A stretch of 64,000 nt of DNA from Parabacteroides hominis (GCF_014287585.1 NZ_JACOOJ010000015.1:1-64000), one strand, 5' to 3'; counted from the stretch's first letter, positions 36,197-45,989 are shown. Made by a program: numbers and translations. Notes: generated by a model from the letters alone, not told the origin.

Positions 36197-37921
36197 ATGA
36201 TTACAAAATGGAACTTTCAAACCCCAACAGAAGAAGAGTTACATAAGAGAGACAAGCTGGCGAGCGAACTGGGACTTAGCCCGGTCGTGTGTCTTTTGCT
36301 CGTTCAGCGAGGACTTACCACTGTTGAAGAGGTGAAGAAATTCTTTAAACCCAGCTTGAACGATTTGCATGATCCATTCCTTATGCCGGATATGGAAAAG
36401 GCGGTCAAGCGCTTGAATAAAGCATTGGGAAACAAAGAAAAGATTTTGATTTACGGAGACTACGATGTAGACGGTACGACTGCCGTTTCATTGGTCTACA
36501 AGTATTTGCGCCCTTATTCATCGACGCTGGATTTTTATATTCCGGACCGGTATGACGAGGGGTACGGGATTTCGTATAAAGGAATCAATTACGCCCAGGA
36601 AAACGGGATCACGCTGGTGATCTCGCTCGACTGCGGCATCAAGGCCATCGAAAAGATCGAATACGCCAAGCAATTGGGGATCGATTTTATTATCTGCGAC
36701 CATCATATGCCGGACGACACATTGCCGGATGCAGTCGCCGTCTTAGATGCCAAGCGGGTGGATTCGGTCTATCCGTACGAACATCTGTCGGGGTGCGGTG
36801 TCGGCTTCAAGTTCATGCAGGCATTCGCCAAAAGCAACAACTTCCCGTTTGCCGACCTGGAGAAGCTGCTGGAACTGACGGCGGTCAGCATCGCTTCGGA
36901 CATCGTCCCCATTACCGGCGAAAACCGCATACTGGCCTATTACGGTTTAAAGCAGCTTAACAGCAATCCGAGCCTCGGCCTGAAAGGGATTATCGATATC
37001 TGCGGGCTGTCGGGCAAAGAGATCACGATCAGCGACATCGTCTTCAAGATCGGACCGCGCATCAACGCTTCCGGCCGCATGATGAACGGAAAGGAAGCGG
37101 TCGAACTGCTCCTGGCGAAGGATGTGGACGTGGCCCGCGAAAAGAGCGAAAGCATCAACCAATATAACGAAGAACGCCGCGAACTGGACAAGAAGATCAC
37201 GGACGAGGCGAACGCCATCATCGACGAATTTCAGAATATGGAAGACCGTAAGGCGATCATCGTCTACAATCCGGGATGGCATAAAGGGGTTATCGGCATC
37301 GTCGCTTCCCGCCTGACGGAGAAATACTACCGCCCGGCAGTCGTGCTGACGAAATCGTCCGAACTGATAACGGGTTCCGCCCGTTCGGTCACGGGATTCG
37401 ACATATACAAAGCGATCGAAAGCTGCCGCGACCTGTTGGAGAACTTCGGTGGCCACACGTATGCCGCCGGCCTCTCCCTGAAAGAGGAGAACCTGGAGGC
37501 TTTCACCCAGCGGTTCCTCAAACTGGCTGCCGACGAGATCATTCCAGAACAAATGACGCCGCAGATCGACATAGATGCCGTACTGGACCTGCAAGATATC
37601 AATTCCAAGTTCATGAGCGAACTGAAAAAAATGAATCCGTTCGGCCCGGACAACCAGAAGCCCGTATTCTGCTCGCTCGGAGTCAAAGATTACGGAACCA
37701 GCAAGTTGGTAGGGAAAGACCTGGAACATATCAAACTGGAACTGATCGACGACAAGTCGAACACACCGATACATGGCATTGCTTTCGGTATGCGCCAGCA
37801 CAACACGCATATCAAGAACATGAAACCTTTCAATATCTGCTACACCATCGAGGAGAACACCTACAACGGCAACACGTCGTTGCAACTGATGGTGAAGGAC
37901 ATCAAGGAGAACGATATATGA
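36197..37921 (+). CDS. recJ: Single-stranded-DNA exonuclease RecJ
   Basis: 574 residues, standard length. DHH-family phosphoesterase motifs: IYGDYDVDGTTAVSL, SLDCGIKA, ICDHHMPDD, and GCGVGFKFMQA. The DHHA1 domain shows the glycine-rich NFGGHTYAAGLSL. It digests 5'-ended single strands during mismatch and recombinational repair. recQ starts 9 bases after its stop; in many bacteria these two act together on DNA ends, so the pairing is functional. Confidence 0.96.
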   Translation: MITKWNFQTPTEEELHKRDKLASELGLSPVVCLLLVQRGLTTVEEVKKFFKPSLNDLHDPFLMPDMEKAVKRLNKALGNKEKILIYGDYDVDGTTAVSLVYKYLRPYSSTLDFYIPDRYDEGYGISYKGINYAQENGITLVISLDCGIKAIEKIEYAKQLGIDFIICDHHMPDDTLPDAVAVLDAKRVDSVYPYEHLSGCGVGFKFMQAFAKSNNFPFADLEKLLELTAVSIASDIVPITGENRILAYYGLKQLNSNPSLGLKGIIDICGLSGKEITISDIVFKIGPRINASGRMMNGKEAVELLLAKDVDVAREKSESINQYNEERRELDKKITDEANAIIDEFQNMEDRKAIIVYNPGWHKGVIGIVASRLTEKYYRPAVVLTKSSELITGSARSVTGFDIYKAIESCRDLLENFGGHTYAAGLSLKEENLEAFTQRFLKLAADEIIPEQMTPQIDIDAVLDLQDINSKFMSELKKMNPFGPDNQKPVFCSLGVKDYGTSKLVGKDLEHIKLELIDDKSNTPIHGIAFGMRQHNTHIKNMKPFNICYTIEENTYNGNTSLQLMVKDIKENDI

Positions 37922-37930
37922 AGGGATGCG

Positions 37931-39613
37931 GTGGATGTCTACCATAAGATTTTAGGGAAGTATTGGGGATACCCTGCTTTCCGCCCTTTACAGGAGGATA
38001 TTATCCATTCCGTCTGTAGCGGGAAAGACACGCTCGGACTCATGCCGACGGGAGGTGGCAAATCGATCACCTTCCAGGTTCCGGCATTGGCAATGGAAGG
38101 GATTTGCCTTGTCATTACCCCGCTTATCGCTTTGATGCGCGACCAGGTCGACAATCTGCGCCGGGCCGGGATTAAAGCTACGGCTGTATATTCGGGCATG
38201 GGCCGCCAGGAGATCGCTGCGGAATTGGACGCTTGCATTTCCGGGCAATACAAGTTCCTGTATGTTTCACCCGAACGGCTTGCCTCCGGATTATTCAGGG
38301 AAAAGTTGCAAGCCATGAACGTCTGCCTGTTAGTGGTTGACGAAAGTCATTGCATCTCGCAATGGGGCTATGACTTCCGTCCTTCCTATCTCCATATCGC
38401 CGATATACGGGAACAACTGCCCGGCGTGCCGGTACTGGCGCTGACGGCGACGGCCACGCCCGAAGTCGTGGACGACATACAGGAACGACTGCTTTTCAAA
38501 GAGAAAAATGTTTTCCTGAAAAGTTTCACCCGCCCGAATCTCGCCTACATCGTACGCCGGACGGAAGATAAGCTGAATACATTGCTTTACATACTCGGAA
38601 AAGTTCCGGGGACGGCTATCGTCTATACCCGGAGCCGGAAACAGACAAAAGAGGCGGCTCTCTTCCTGCAACAAGCCGGAATATCTGCCGATTTCTTTCA
38701 TGCCGGGCTGAACCGGGAAGAAAAGGCGATCCGGCAGCACCGCTGGAAAAATAACGAATGCCGGGTTATAGTTGCGACAAACGCTTTCGGGATGGGGATC
38801 GACAAGCCGGACGTGCGGTTGGTTGTCCATCTGGATATGCCGGGATCATTGGAAGAATATTTCCAGGAGGCAGGCCGTGCCGGACGGGACAGCCGGAAAG
38901 CCTTTGCGGTGTCTCTCTGCACGGATATGGACAGCTTCCAGCTAAAAAAACGGATAGATGACGAGTTTCCGGAAAAAAGACTGATCGGGCAAGTGTACGA
39001 GGCATTGGGAGATTACTACCAAATACAGGAAGGGCACGGGAAGGACATCATACACGGATTTGCATTGGCTGATTTCTGTTCCGCCTGCCAGCTTCCCCCG
39101 TTACAGGTGCATCATGCGCTGAAACTGCTGGAACTGTCCGGTTACATCGAATATTCCGAAGCGGTGGATGAATCATCTTCTCCAACAGCCTCCCGAATTA
39201 CCTATACGCATCCACGGATGGAAAAGGAGACTCTTATTCTCCCTCCCTCCGCTTATGAGGAACGTCGCGAAAGGATGAAAAAGCGCATCTCAAAAGTGGT
39301 GGAATATATGGACGGGGAACATATCTGCCGGAGCCGCCTGCTACTCTCCTATTTCGGAGAAAAGGATGCAGAAGATTGCGGGTGTTGCGACATCTGCCTC
39401 TCCAAGAATGATTCCGGCCTGAACAACCGGGATTTCAATGCCATACGCGGCCAATTGCTCGGACTGCTTTCAGACCGGCAACCGCTTCCTGTCACCACCT
39501 TGATCCCTTCTTTGCCTTTCCCCGAAGAAAAAATCGTCACCACCATCCGCTTCTTGGTCGAACATGACAGGCGGTTTTATTTGAAGGAGGGAAAGGTGGG
39601 GATTTCCGGCTGA
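37931..39613 (+). CDS. recQ: ATP-dependent DNA helicase RecQ
   Basis: 560 residues with a GTG start (37931); no in-frame ATG precedes the conserved FRPLQEDII. Helicase motifs in order: LMPTGGGKSITFQ (I), DESHCISQWGYDFRPSY (II with the aromatic-rich loop), LTATATPEV (III), ATNAFGMGIDKPDVR (V), and EAGRAGRDS (VI). A zinc site (CGCCDIC) follows. After it only about 75 residues remain, and no HRDC domain is visible, so this is a short RecQ. It unwinds 3'-5' and probably feeds RecJ. Confidence 0.93.
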   Translation: MDVYHKILGKYWGYPAFRPLQEDIIHSVCSGKDTLGLMPTGGGKSITFQVPALAMEGICLVITPLIALMRDQVDNLRRAGIKATAVYSGMGRQEIAAELDACISGQYKFLYVSPERLASGLFREKLQAMNVCLLVVDESHCISQWGYDFRPSYLHIADIREQLPGVPVLALTATATPEVVDDIQERLLFKEKNVFLKSFTRPNLAYIVRRTEDKLNTLLYILGKVPGTAIVYTRSRKQTKEAALFLQQAGISADFFHAGLNREEKAIRQHRWKNNECRVIVATNAFGMGIDKPDVRLVVHLDMPGSLEEYFQEAGRAGRDSRKAFAVSLCTDMDSFQLKKRIDDEFPEKRLIGQVYEALGDYYQIQEGHGKDIIHGFALADFCSACQLPPLQVHHALKLLELSGYIEYSEAVDESSSPTASRITYTHPRMEKETLILPPSAYEERRERMKKRISKVVEYMDGEHICRSRLLLSYFGEKDAEDCGCCDICLSKNDSGLNNRDFNAIRGQLLGLLSDRQPLPVTTLIPSLPFPEEKIVTTIRFLVEHDRRFYLKEGKVGISG

Positions 39614-39624
39614 AAGAGAATATT

Positions 39625-39714
39625 ATGAATGAGCAGACACATTTCTATTACCAAAGCCCGAAATATGTTTTTGCTTTTTTAGAAGAAGAACTGACAAAAG
39701 GTAAATTTGAATAA
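39625..39714 (+). CDS. Possible 29-residue small protein
   Basis: ATG to TAA, product MNEQTHFYYQSPKYVFAFLE and nine more residues. It starts 11 bases after recQ and has a balanced, protein-like composition, but there is no other evidence. It could be a remnant or chance. Confidence 0.25.
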   Translation: MNEQTHFYYQSPKYVFAFLEEELTKGKFE

Positions 39715-39747
39715 CGGCAAACAAGTCGGAAACTGTTCCAAAAACAA

Positions 39748-39780
39748 ATGCCTGCCCTTGCAAAAAGAAGCGGCAGGCAT
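39748..39780 (-). terminator. Terminator of the radA-FAD operon
   Basis: ATGCCTGCC pairs with GGCAGGCAT; on the minus strand it is followed by TTGTTTTTGG, 28 bases past the FAD gene stop. Confidence 0.75.
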
Positions 39781-39808
39781 CCATTATGACTTATCCGTGA
39801 CACATAAA

Positions 39809-41392
39809 TCATGAATCATAATATCCGGCCACCCCTTCCGCACACCGCTCGCCGTCGATAGCGGCGGAGACGATTCCGCCTGCATAGCCGGCTCCTTCGC
39901 CGCAAGGGAAAAGGCCTTTCAGGGTTATATGCTGGTAGCTTTCCTTGTCGCGCAGGATACGGACGGGCGAAGAGGTTCGGGTTTCCACTCCGATCATTAC
40001 CGCATCGTTGGTCAGGAAGCCTCTGGAGACTTTACCGAAATAGCGGAATCCTTCACGAAGGCGACCGGTGACGAACTCCGGCATCCAGAAATGCAGCGGG
40101 GAAGCCAGCAAGCCGGGCGTATAAGAGGATTCGGGGAGATCGAAAGAGTTTTTCTTATTCACGAAATCAACCATCCGCTGTGCAGGGGCGGTTTGCTTCA
40201 TCCCGCCGTTCAGCCAGCAGAGTTCTTCCAGCCGTTCCTGGAAAGCCATCAATGCGAGTGGCGAATCCTTGCTGACCGTCATCTCTTCGTGTTTCATCAA
40301 TTCGGGATAGTCTTCCGGGCGTACCTCCACCACCATGCCGGAGTTCGACCAGCGGGAACCACGGTTGGAAGGAGACATTCCGTTGACCACCACCTGACGG
40401 GGACCGCTTGCCGCCGGGACGACAAATCCACCGGGGCACATGCAGAAAGAATAGACTCCCCGTCCGCCGGCCTGCGTCACAAAGCTATATTCGGCTGCCG
40501 GCAGATATTTGCCCCTGCCCTCCTTGCGATGATATTGTATCTGGTCGATCAGCATCTGCGGATGTTCCAGGCGGACACCGACAGCAATGCCTTTGGCTTC
40601 GATCGGGATTTGCCGGTCGTGGAGGTAGCGATACACGTCGCGGGCGGAATGGCCCGTTGCCAAGATGACCGGCCCCAGAAAACTTTCGCCTGTATTCGTT
40701 TCGACACCTACGACTTCCCCACTCCGGATGAGCAGGGCATCCATACGCGTCTCGAAACGGACTTCCCCGCCACAGCGGATAATCTGTTCGCGGATATTCT
40801 CGATCACGCGCGGCAGTTTGTCCGTACCGATATGCGGATGGGCGTCAGCCAAGATCGAGGTGCTCGCCCCGAACTGGCAAAAGACATTCAGAATCTTATC
40901 GACCGACCCCCGTTTCTTGCTGCGGGTGTAAAGTTTGCCGTCGGAATAGGCGCCGGCTCCCCCTTCGCCGAAGCTGTAGTTGGACTCTTCGTCCACCTTA
41001 TGCTCGCGGCTGATCAGGGCGATATCCTTTTTACGTTCGCGCACGTTCTTTCCGCGTTCGATCACGATCGGACGCAGGCCGAGCTCTATCAGGCGGAGGG
41101 CGGCAAACAAACCACCCGGCCCCGCTCCTACCACCACGACAGGCTTCCCTGCCGACACGTCTTTATATTCCACCGACTGGAATTCCGGTTTGTCCGGTTC
41201 CTCATCGATAAAAGCACGCAACTTGACATTCACATAGATAGTCCGCTGACGCGCATCAATGGAACGTTTCAACACCCGGACGGTGTGAATATGCGGAACA
41301 GATGTTCCCGTCTCGCGGGCTACCACCTGCTTCAACGACTGTTCGCTGGCTGCCTCTTCGGGCAATATACGGAGTTGTAATTCTTGTATCAT
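39809..41392 (-). CDS. FAD-dependent oxidoreductase (HI0933/YhiN-like, 'NAD(P)/FAD-dependent')
   Basis: About 527 residues from the Met at 41392; the frame runs on to 41452 but that would overlap the upstream gene by 58 bases. An N-terminal domain of about 95 residues (IQELQLRILPEEA, VLKRSIDARQRTIYVNVKLRAF) precedes the FAD site VVVVGAGPGGLFAALRLIELG. Further family pieces: SFGEGGAGAYSDGKL, VILATGHSARDVY, and the C-terminal FAD contact LFPCGEGAGYAGGIVSAA. Substrate unknown. Last gene of the radA operon. Confidence 0.88.
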   Translation of the reverse strand: MIQELQLRILPEEAASEQSLKQVVARETGTSVPHIHTVRVLKRSIDARQRTIYVNVKLRAFIDEEPDKPEFQSVEYKDVSAGKPVVVVGAGPGGLFAALRLIELGLRPIVIERGKNVRERKKDIALISREHKVDEESNYSFGEGGAGAYSDGKLYTRSKKRGSVDKILNVFCQFGASTSILADAHPHIGTDKLPRVIENIREQIIRCGGEVRFETRMDALLIRSGEVVGVETNTGESFLGPVILATGHSARDVYRYLHDRQIPIEAKGIAVGVRLEHPQMLIDQIQYHRKEGRGKYLPAAEYSFVTQAGGRGVYSFCMCPGGFVVPAASGPRQVVVNGMSPSNRGSRWSNSGMVVEVRPEDYPELMKHEEMTVSKDSPLALMAFQERLEELCWLNGGMKQTAPAQRMVDFVNKKNSFDLPESSYTPGLLASPLHFWMPEFVTGRLREGFRYFGKVSRGFLTNDAVMIGVETRTSSPVRILRDKESYQHITLKGLFPCGEGAGYAGGIVSAAIDGERCAEGVAGYYDS

Positions 41393-41394
41393 CG

Positions 41395-42093
41395 TTATTT
41401 CTTTAAATTCAAATAAAAAACCAAACCGGCTTGCGCCCTGTACCCGCTCCAATCCACTTTAAAATCCGAATTCCGGCTCTGATGCTTCTGCTTCACGGCA
41501 TCCCATTCATAGGCGACGCTCACGTTCAGGGCGAAATGGCGGCACAGGCCGAACTTGATGCCGAAAGCAGGCTCCACAAAGAAATTCTTACCGGAAAAAC
41601 GGTCTTCCTGCTGATATCCAACTGCGGGGTCGGACTCGACAAACAGGCGGCTCGCCTCGTCCACCTTGTTCAGCACGACGCCCGTCGAAAACTGCACATA
41701 CGGTTCGAACGTAAAGATACTGATTTCTTCCTTAACCAAACGGAAACGGTAAAAAGCTCCGAGCTTATATCCTTTGTTACGCAGCTCGTAGTTGCAAGAG
41801 CCGGAATAATCCGTTACCCCCTTCTTGCCCGCCGTATTCATATAGTTGAAAAGAGCTCCCACGTGATGTCGCCTCCATTCGATGCCGATACGGGTGTCCT
41901 GTGTCACATAACCGGGAAAATTATCCGTAACCTGCGCATTGGTCACGGGAAGTATCATCCCTTTCAAAAGATCTTCCATATCGGACATCTGATACGAGCC
42001 GTGACCGATATTATATTCGACTGTCAACGACTGGGCCTGCCCAGTCCGGACGAATGCAAGCAGAAGGCATATCAATAAGATGGTTCGTTTCAT
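41395..42093 (-). CDS. Outer-membrane beta-barrel protein
   Basis: 232 residues. Signal peptide (MKRTILLICLLLAFVRTGQAQ), then alternating amphipathic strands (IGIEWRRHHVGALFNYM, YKLGAFYRFRLV, FEPYVQFSTGVVL) and a typical final strand YRAQAGLVFYLNL. It resembles small OmpW/porin-family barrels of Bacteroidota. It overlaps the lipoprotein gene by 4 bases (ATGA), so the two are coupled and perhaps form an envelope pair. Confidence 0.75.
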   Translation of the reverse strand: MKRTILLICLLLAFVRTGQAQSLTVEYNIGHGSYQMSDMEDLLKGMILPVTNAQVTDNFPGYVTQDTRIGIEWRRHHVGALFNYMNTAGKKGVTDYSGSCNYELRNKGYKLGAFYRFRLVKEEISIFTFEPYVQFSTGVVLNKVDEASRLFVESDPAVGYQQEDRFSGKNFFVEPAFGIKFGLCRHFALNVSVAYEWDAVKQKHQSRNSDFKVDWSGYRAQAGLVFYLNLKK

Positions 42094-42842
42094 TTCTTCA
42101 GGTTGTTTTCCGGGTTAAACGTATCGGATGCTTCCAAGACAGCCTTACCGAGAGAGTAAGGGCGGATGGTTTCATCTTTGAAATAGATATAGACCTCGTA
42201 TGTTCCACCGGCTCCGTCATACCTTTCGTCGACAAAAGAACGCTGGTCGAAACGAGTGCTTCTTCGAATATAAGTCATATTATCATAACTATATTCAATC
42301 GTAAAATGATCAAATCCGTCACGAAGAGATTCATCCACATCCCAGAAGATTTCGGGATGTCCGCTTTCGTCCATCTGATAGCGGAGGATCTTGTCGCTCC
42401 CGGTACGCGCACAGACCTTAAGGGGCCAACTTCGCTTTTCCGCATATTGCTCGATCCCGACCTGCCCGGCAACCGTCCCACTGTTCGTCCGGGAGAAAAT
42501 CTCGCACGACAGTTCGTATGAACCATTCGGAATCCGATCCACGTCGAGCATAAAATCACACCGGGCTTCATCGCTTTCCCATTCCATCTCACCTAAACGG
42601 ACGACCAGCTTCTCCACCTTAAATCCGGGCAACGGATAGACTTCGCATGCAGCACTCCCGCTATGTTCAATAACATAGGCATTTTCCGCCTGATAGTAGG
42701 CAAGCCCATAAAAATCCACACTCAGCGTAACCGAATCGGACGGGAGCTTTTCCATCTCCACAAAATTCTCCCCTAACTGGTACTCGCAGCTTGTAAACAG
42801 GAAGAAAACACTTACAAATAGATAAACAACACTTTTATTCAT
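42090..42842 (-). CDS. Uncharacterised lipoprotein
   Basis: About 250 residues. The lipobox FFLFTSCEY follows a short hydrophobic signal. The rest is beta-rich (VTLSVDFYGLAYYQ, GTYEVYIYFKDE) with a segment resembling a fibronectin-like fold (FDHFTIEYSYDNMTYIRRS). No family recognised. It starts 12 bases after radA and overlaps the barrel gene, so it belongs to the radA operon although its envelope role looks unrelated to DNA repair. Confidence 0.7.
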   Translation of the reverse strand: MNKSVVYLFVSVFFLFTSCEYQLGENFVEMEKLPSDSVTLSVDFYGLAYYQAENAYVIEHSGSAACEVYPLPGFKVEKLVVRLGEMEWESDEARCDFMLDVDRIPNGSYELSCEIFSRTNSGTVAGQVGIEQYAEKRSWPLKVCARTGSDKILRYQMDESGHPEIFWDVDESLRDGFDHFTIEYSYDNMTYIRRSTRFDQRSFVDERYDGAGGTYEVYIYFKDETIRPYSLGKAVLEASDTFNPENNLKK

Positions 42843-42854
42843 ATACATATAAAC

Positions 42855-44225
42855 TTATCCGAACAATTGCCGGAAAGCCTCTTCCACCTTGCGCACTTGC
42901 ACGATTTGCATCTTGCACTTGGATGTGTCGAAGCCTTTCAGGTTATTGTGCGGGATGATAATGCGCGAGAAACCTAATTTTTCCGCTTCCAGGATGCGCT
43001 GCTCGATGCGGTTCACCGGACGGATCTCGCCCGAAAGCCCCACCTCGCCGCACATGCAGATACCCGGCTCGATCGAAATGTCGAGGCTGGAAGAAAGAAC
43101 CGCACTGATCACCGCCAGGTCGATCGCCGGATCGTTCACCTTCAGTCCGCCGGCAATATTCAAAAAGACGTCTTTCTGGACCAGCTTGAACCCGGCACGC
43201 TTTTCGAGCACCGCGAGCAGCATGTTCATACGCCTGAGATCGAACCCCGTCGCGCTGCGCTGGGGCGTCCCGTAAACGGCTGAGCTTACCAATGCCTGCG
43301 TCTCGATCAGGAAAGGGCGGATGCCTTCGATCGCCGCCGCAATGGCCACTCCGCTCAGCCCCTCATGGTTCTGCGTCAACAGCAGTTCGGAAGGGTTGCT
43401 GACTTCGCGGAGGCCGTCTTGGCGCATCTCGTAGATACCTAATTCTGCCGTACTTCCGAAACGGTTCTTGATGCTCCTGAGGATGCGGTACATATAATGT
43501 TGGTCGCCCTCGAACTGAAGGACGGTGTCGACAATATGTTCGAGCACCTTCGGCCCGGCAATGCTTCCTTCCTTATTGATATGGCCGATCAGGAGGACGG
43601 GCGTACCGCTCTCCTTCGCATATTTCAGGATAGCCGCACTGCACTCGCGCACCTGCGAAACGCTTCCGGGAGAGGATTCGACCACCTCCGTATAAATGGT
43701 TTGTATCGAGTCGACAATCAGTAGATCGGGCTGTACGTTCTTGGCCTGGACAAATATCTGTTCGAGATTGGTTTCGCAGAGGATGAAGCAATCCGGGTTC
43801 TCATGCGCGATGCGGTCGGCACGGAGTTTCAACTGGCGGCTGCTCTCTTCGCCGGAAACGTAGAGTGTCCGGAGTCCGTTCAACCCCAAGACGGTTTGCA
43901 GGACAAGGGTAGACTTCCCGATTCCCGGTTCGCCGCCGATCAGGACCAGCGATCCTTTCACCAGGCCGCCACCGAGGACACGGTTCAACTCCTGATCGCC
44001 GAGGTCGATGCGCGTCTCCTCTTCGGAAGTAATATCGCGAAGCAGGACGGGACGCACTTTGCCGCCATCCGAAACGCCATAAAGCGCCCGCTTTCCGGTC
44101 GGTTCCTTTGCCACGACCTCCTCGACATACGTGTTCCACTCCCCGCAGGAAGGGCATTTTCCGATCCATTTCGGAGAATCAGCCCCACAGTTGGAGCAAA
44201 CATATACGGTTTTTGCTTTTGCCAT
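42855..44225 (-). CDS. radA: DNA repair protein RadA (Sms)
   Basis: 456 residues. C4 zinc finger CSNCGADSPKWIGKCPSCGEW at 10-30; Walker A GGEPGIGKSTL (about 99-109); the RadA signature KNRFGSTAELGIYEM; and a C-terminal Lon-protease-like domain (GGLKVNDPAIDLAVISAVLSS). RadA drives branch migration and processing of recombination intermediates. First gene of a four-gene operon with the lipoprotein, barrel and FAD genes. Confidence 0.96.
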   Translation of the reverse strand: MAKAKTVYVCSNCGADSPKWIGKCPSCGEWNTYVEEVVAKEPTGKRALYGVSDGGKVRPVLLRDITSEEETRIDLGDQELNRVLGGGLVKGSLVLIGGEPGIGKSTLVLQTVLGLNGLRTLYVSGEESSRQLKLRADRIAHENPDCFILCETNLEQIFVQAKNVQPDLLIVDSIQTIYTEVVESSPGSVSQVRECSAAILKYAKESGTPVLLIGHINKEGSIAGPKVLEHIVDTVLQFEGDQHYMYRILRSIKNRFGSTAELGIYEMRQDGLREVSNPSELLLTQNHEGLSGVAIAAAIEGIRPFLIETQALVSSAVYGTPQRSATGFDLRRMNMLLAVLEKRAGFKLVQKDVFLNIAGGLKVNDPAIDLAVISAVLSSSLDISIEPGICMCGEVGLSGEIRPVNRIEQRILEAEKLGFSRIIIPHNNLKGFDTSKCKMQIVQVRKVEEAFRQLFG

Positions 44226-44386
44226 AGCCTATTTATTTAATTATCTTAACACAACAAAGCAAGAAAGCACCCATTTGTTAATTTGAGAAAACACAATACA
44301 AGATTCAATGCCATGACTGTTACATTGTGTTAACACAATTCCTCTTTTATATGCCTTAATACCAAATTGTAAAAAAACGACGGACT

Positions 44387-44466
44387 CAACAGGGCGAAAT
44401 AGCCCTGTTGTGCGTTGACAACGATCCTCAAAGAGCCTTTTCCGACTCGTTGTGCGTTGACAACGA
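44387..44466. repeat. Hairpin plus two 18-bp direct repeats between DUF2148 operon end and radA
   Basis: CAACAGGGC/GCCCTGTTG form a 9-bp hairpin (44387-44410). GTTGTGCGTTGACAACGA occurs twice (44407-44424 and 44449-44466, 42 bases apart), and each copy is itself a small palindrome (GTTGT/ACAAC). The hairpin could terminate the upstream minus-strand operon. Confidence 0.8.
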
Positions 44467-44473
44467 CGTTTTA

Positions 44474-45430
44474 TCACCCGAAAAGGTCGAGCGTCAATTG
44501 CTTTTTCTCTGCTTCTAACTTACGCAGATGGCGTTTCCCTTGCGGCGTGATGATTTCCATCTTGTCGAAACGGGTACGGATCACCGTTTCGACCGTATAG
44601 CTGATGTTGACCACTTCGCCCAGTTCGCTCATCTTCCGCTGTATCTCCAGCACGCAATCGATACACATGCCGCTCTTGAAGACGATCTTTTCATCGAACA
44701 TATCTTTCTTGAAGTCTTCGTCGCACATATAGAAATCGATCGTCTCGCCCCCTTTGTTGTAGATGCCTTTCCAACGGTAACGGGCGTCTTTCAGTACAGG
44801 CGAGATGATTTCTATCGTCGCTTTGTTGTCCTTGACCGGGGGCAACTCGTCGGAACGGAGGATGTAATAGTCAAACTGTTCACGTTTGACCTCCAACGAT
44901 CCTGAACGGCTGCGGTTGTTTTCGTTCAGTTCGCGCAAGGTGAACTTCGTCACCTTCGGATAGCCGCGCACAGCTTCGTAAAAGTTCGATTTACACTTGC
45001 AGACGCGGGGCGATGCGCTTAGCAATTCCACCAATTCGCGCGTGACCGTTATGCCGGGCGATTTCTTCCTGAGATTCGTACGCAACAAGGCTATTTCACG
45101 CTGCATCTTTTCCTCGTCGGCCACCGAGCGGTCCACGACCGGCTGCCCGCCGACCAAAAGGGTCGGACGTGTCCACACTTGCATAAACAAGTTGAGAAGG
45201 ACGGAGATCAGGCGGCTGTTCTCACCTGCCACCGACCAGATTTCGCGGAACCCCTCCTGCTGGGCAAAAGACTCGCAATAAACAGTCATTTTGATATCCA
45301 GCATGTCTGCCAGCGTCCGGATAAGCGAGAGCACCTCCTTTTCCGAACGGTGTTTGATCATGGCATCCATGTAGTTGGACTTATCATTGAAGTAGTATCG
45401 CAGTTCGAGTTTGTTATCAAACTTTATCAT
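44474..45430 (-). CDS. Uncharacterised conserved-looking protein
   Basis: 318 residues, soluble, no signal peptide. N-terminal half is mixed alpha/beta (LELRYYFNDKSNYMDAMIKHRSEKEVLSLIRTLADML); a charged central region (about 95-175, EEKMQREIALLRTNLRKKSPG); C-terminal half rich in strands (DNKATIEIISPVLKDARYRWKGIYN) ending KLEAEKKQLTLDLFG. No catalytic motif recognised. It lies 4 bases after the DUF2148 gene and is co-transcribed with it. Function unknown. Confidence 0.65.
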   Translation of the reverse strand: MIKFDNKLELRYYFNDKSNYMDAMIKHRSEKEVLSLIRTLADMLDIKMTVYCESFAQQEGFREIWSVAGENSRLISVLLNLFMQVWTRPTLLVGGQPVVDRSVADEEKMQREIALLRTNLRKKSPGITVTRELVELLSASPRVCKCKSNFYEAVRGYPKVTKFTLRELNENNRSRSGSLEVKREQFDYYILRSDELPPVKDNKATIEIISPVLKDARYRWKGIYNKGGETIDFYMCDEDFKKDMFDEKIVFKSGMCIDCVLEIQRKMSELGEVVNISYTVETVIRTRFDKMEIITPQGKRHLRKLEAEKKQLTLDLFG

Positions 45431-45433
45431 GAC

Positions 45434-45967
45434 TTACTCTGTTTTGGGTTTTCGATCGAAGAACGGGTTTTTCGAGGACGCGCTCACCGGGATCGCCATC
45501 ACGCATTTGCAGTCGCCCAGCATCCCCAAACGCTGAGCAGCCAGACCGGCGCTGAACATCACACGCGTGTCCAGGCGCCAATCCGATGCCGTGGCACAAG
45601 CCGAACCGATCGCAATACCCAAGTCCACCGAATTGATCGCACAGGGAACGGCTTCCGGCTTCTCCACACAGGTCGGGAATCCGCAGTGCGCACAATTCAA
45701 ACCCTGCACCTGCTGCCGTGTACCGGCAATCATGATGGCTTCGGCCTGAAGGATATTGTCGGCATCGCGCAGAAAGAATTTCAAACCGGTTTCGCCGGAC
45801 ATGATGACAAGCTCTTCGGAAAGGCGTTTGATATCTTCGTCCGTCACCATCGCCACTTCGATAATATCGATACCTTTCCCTTTCGGCGCTGTCCGGGCGG
45901 CTGTCATCATCTGACGAACAGCCTGTAACACATGCTCGTGTCGTATTTCTCTTTCGTTCTGTATCAT
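45434..45967 (-). CDS. DUF2148 ferredoxin-like protein
   Basis: 177 residues. DUF2148 family: RQMMTAARTAPKGKGIDIIE at the start, a cysteine cluster (LNCAHCGFPTC), IAIGSACATASDWRLDTRVM, and the ending GDCKCVMAIPVSASSKNPFFDR. The Cys pattern suggests a 4Fe-4S site and an electron-carrier or nitroreductase-like role, but the family is not characterised. First gene of a two-gene operon with its own promoter. Confidence 0.85.
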   Translation of the reverse strand: MIQNEREIRHEHVLQAVRQMMTAARTAPKGKGIDIIEVAMVTDEDIKRLSEELVIMSGETGLKFFLRDADNILQAEAIMIAGTRQQVQGLNCAHCGFPTCVEKPEAVPCAINSVDLGIAIGSACATASDWRLDTRVMFSAGLAAQRLGMLGDCKCVMAIPVSASSKNPFFDRKPKTE

Positions 45968-45989
45968 TTTAATATTGGTTTAGCACGAA

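Noticed and set aside
39625..39714. Continuation of recQ (HRDC domain) by frameshift
   Set aside because: The 29-codon frame is too short and has no HRDC-like sequence; recQ ends cleanly.
44241..44477. 78-codon minus-strand frame after radA's upstream gene
   Set aside because: It covers the direct repeats (RCQRTT twice) and terminator-like hairpin and has no coding character.
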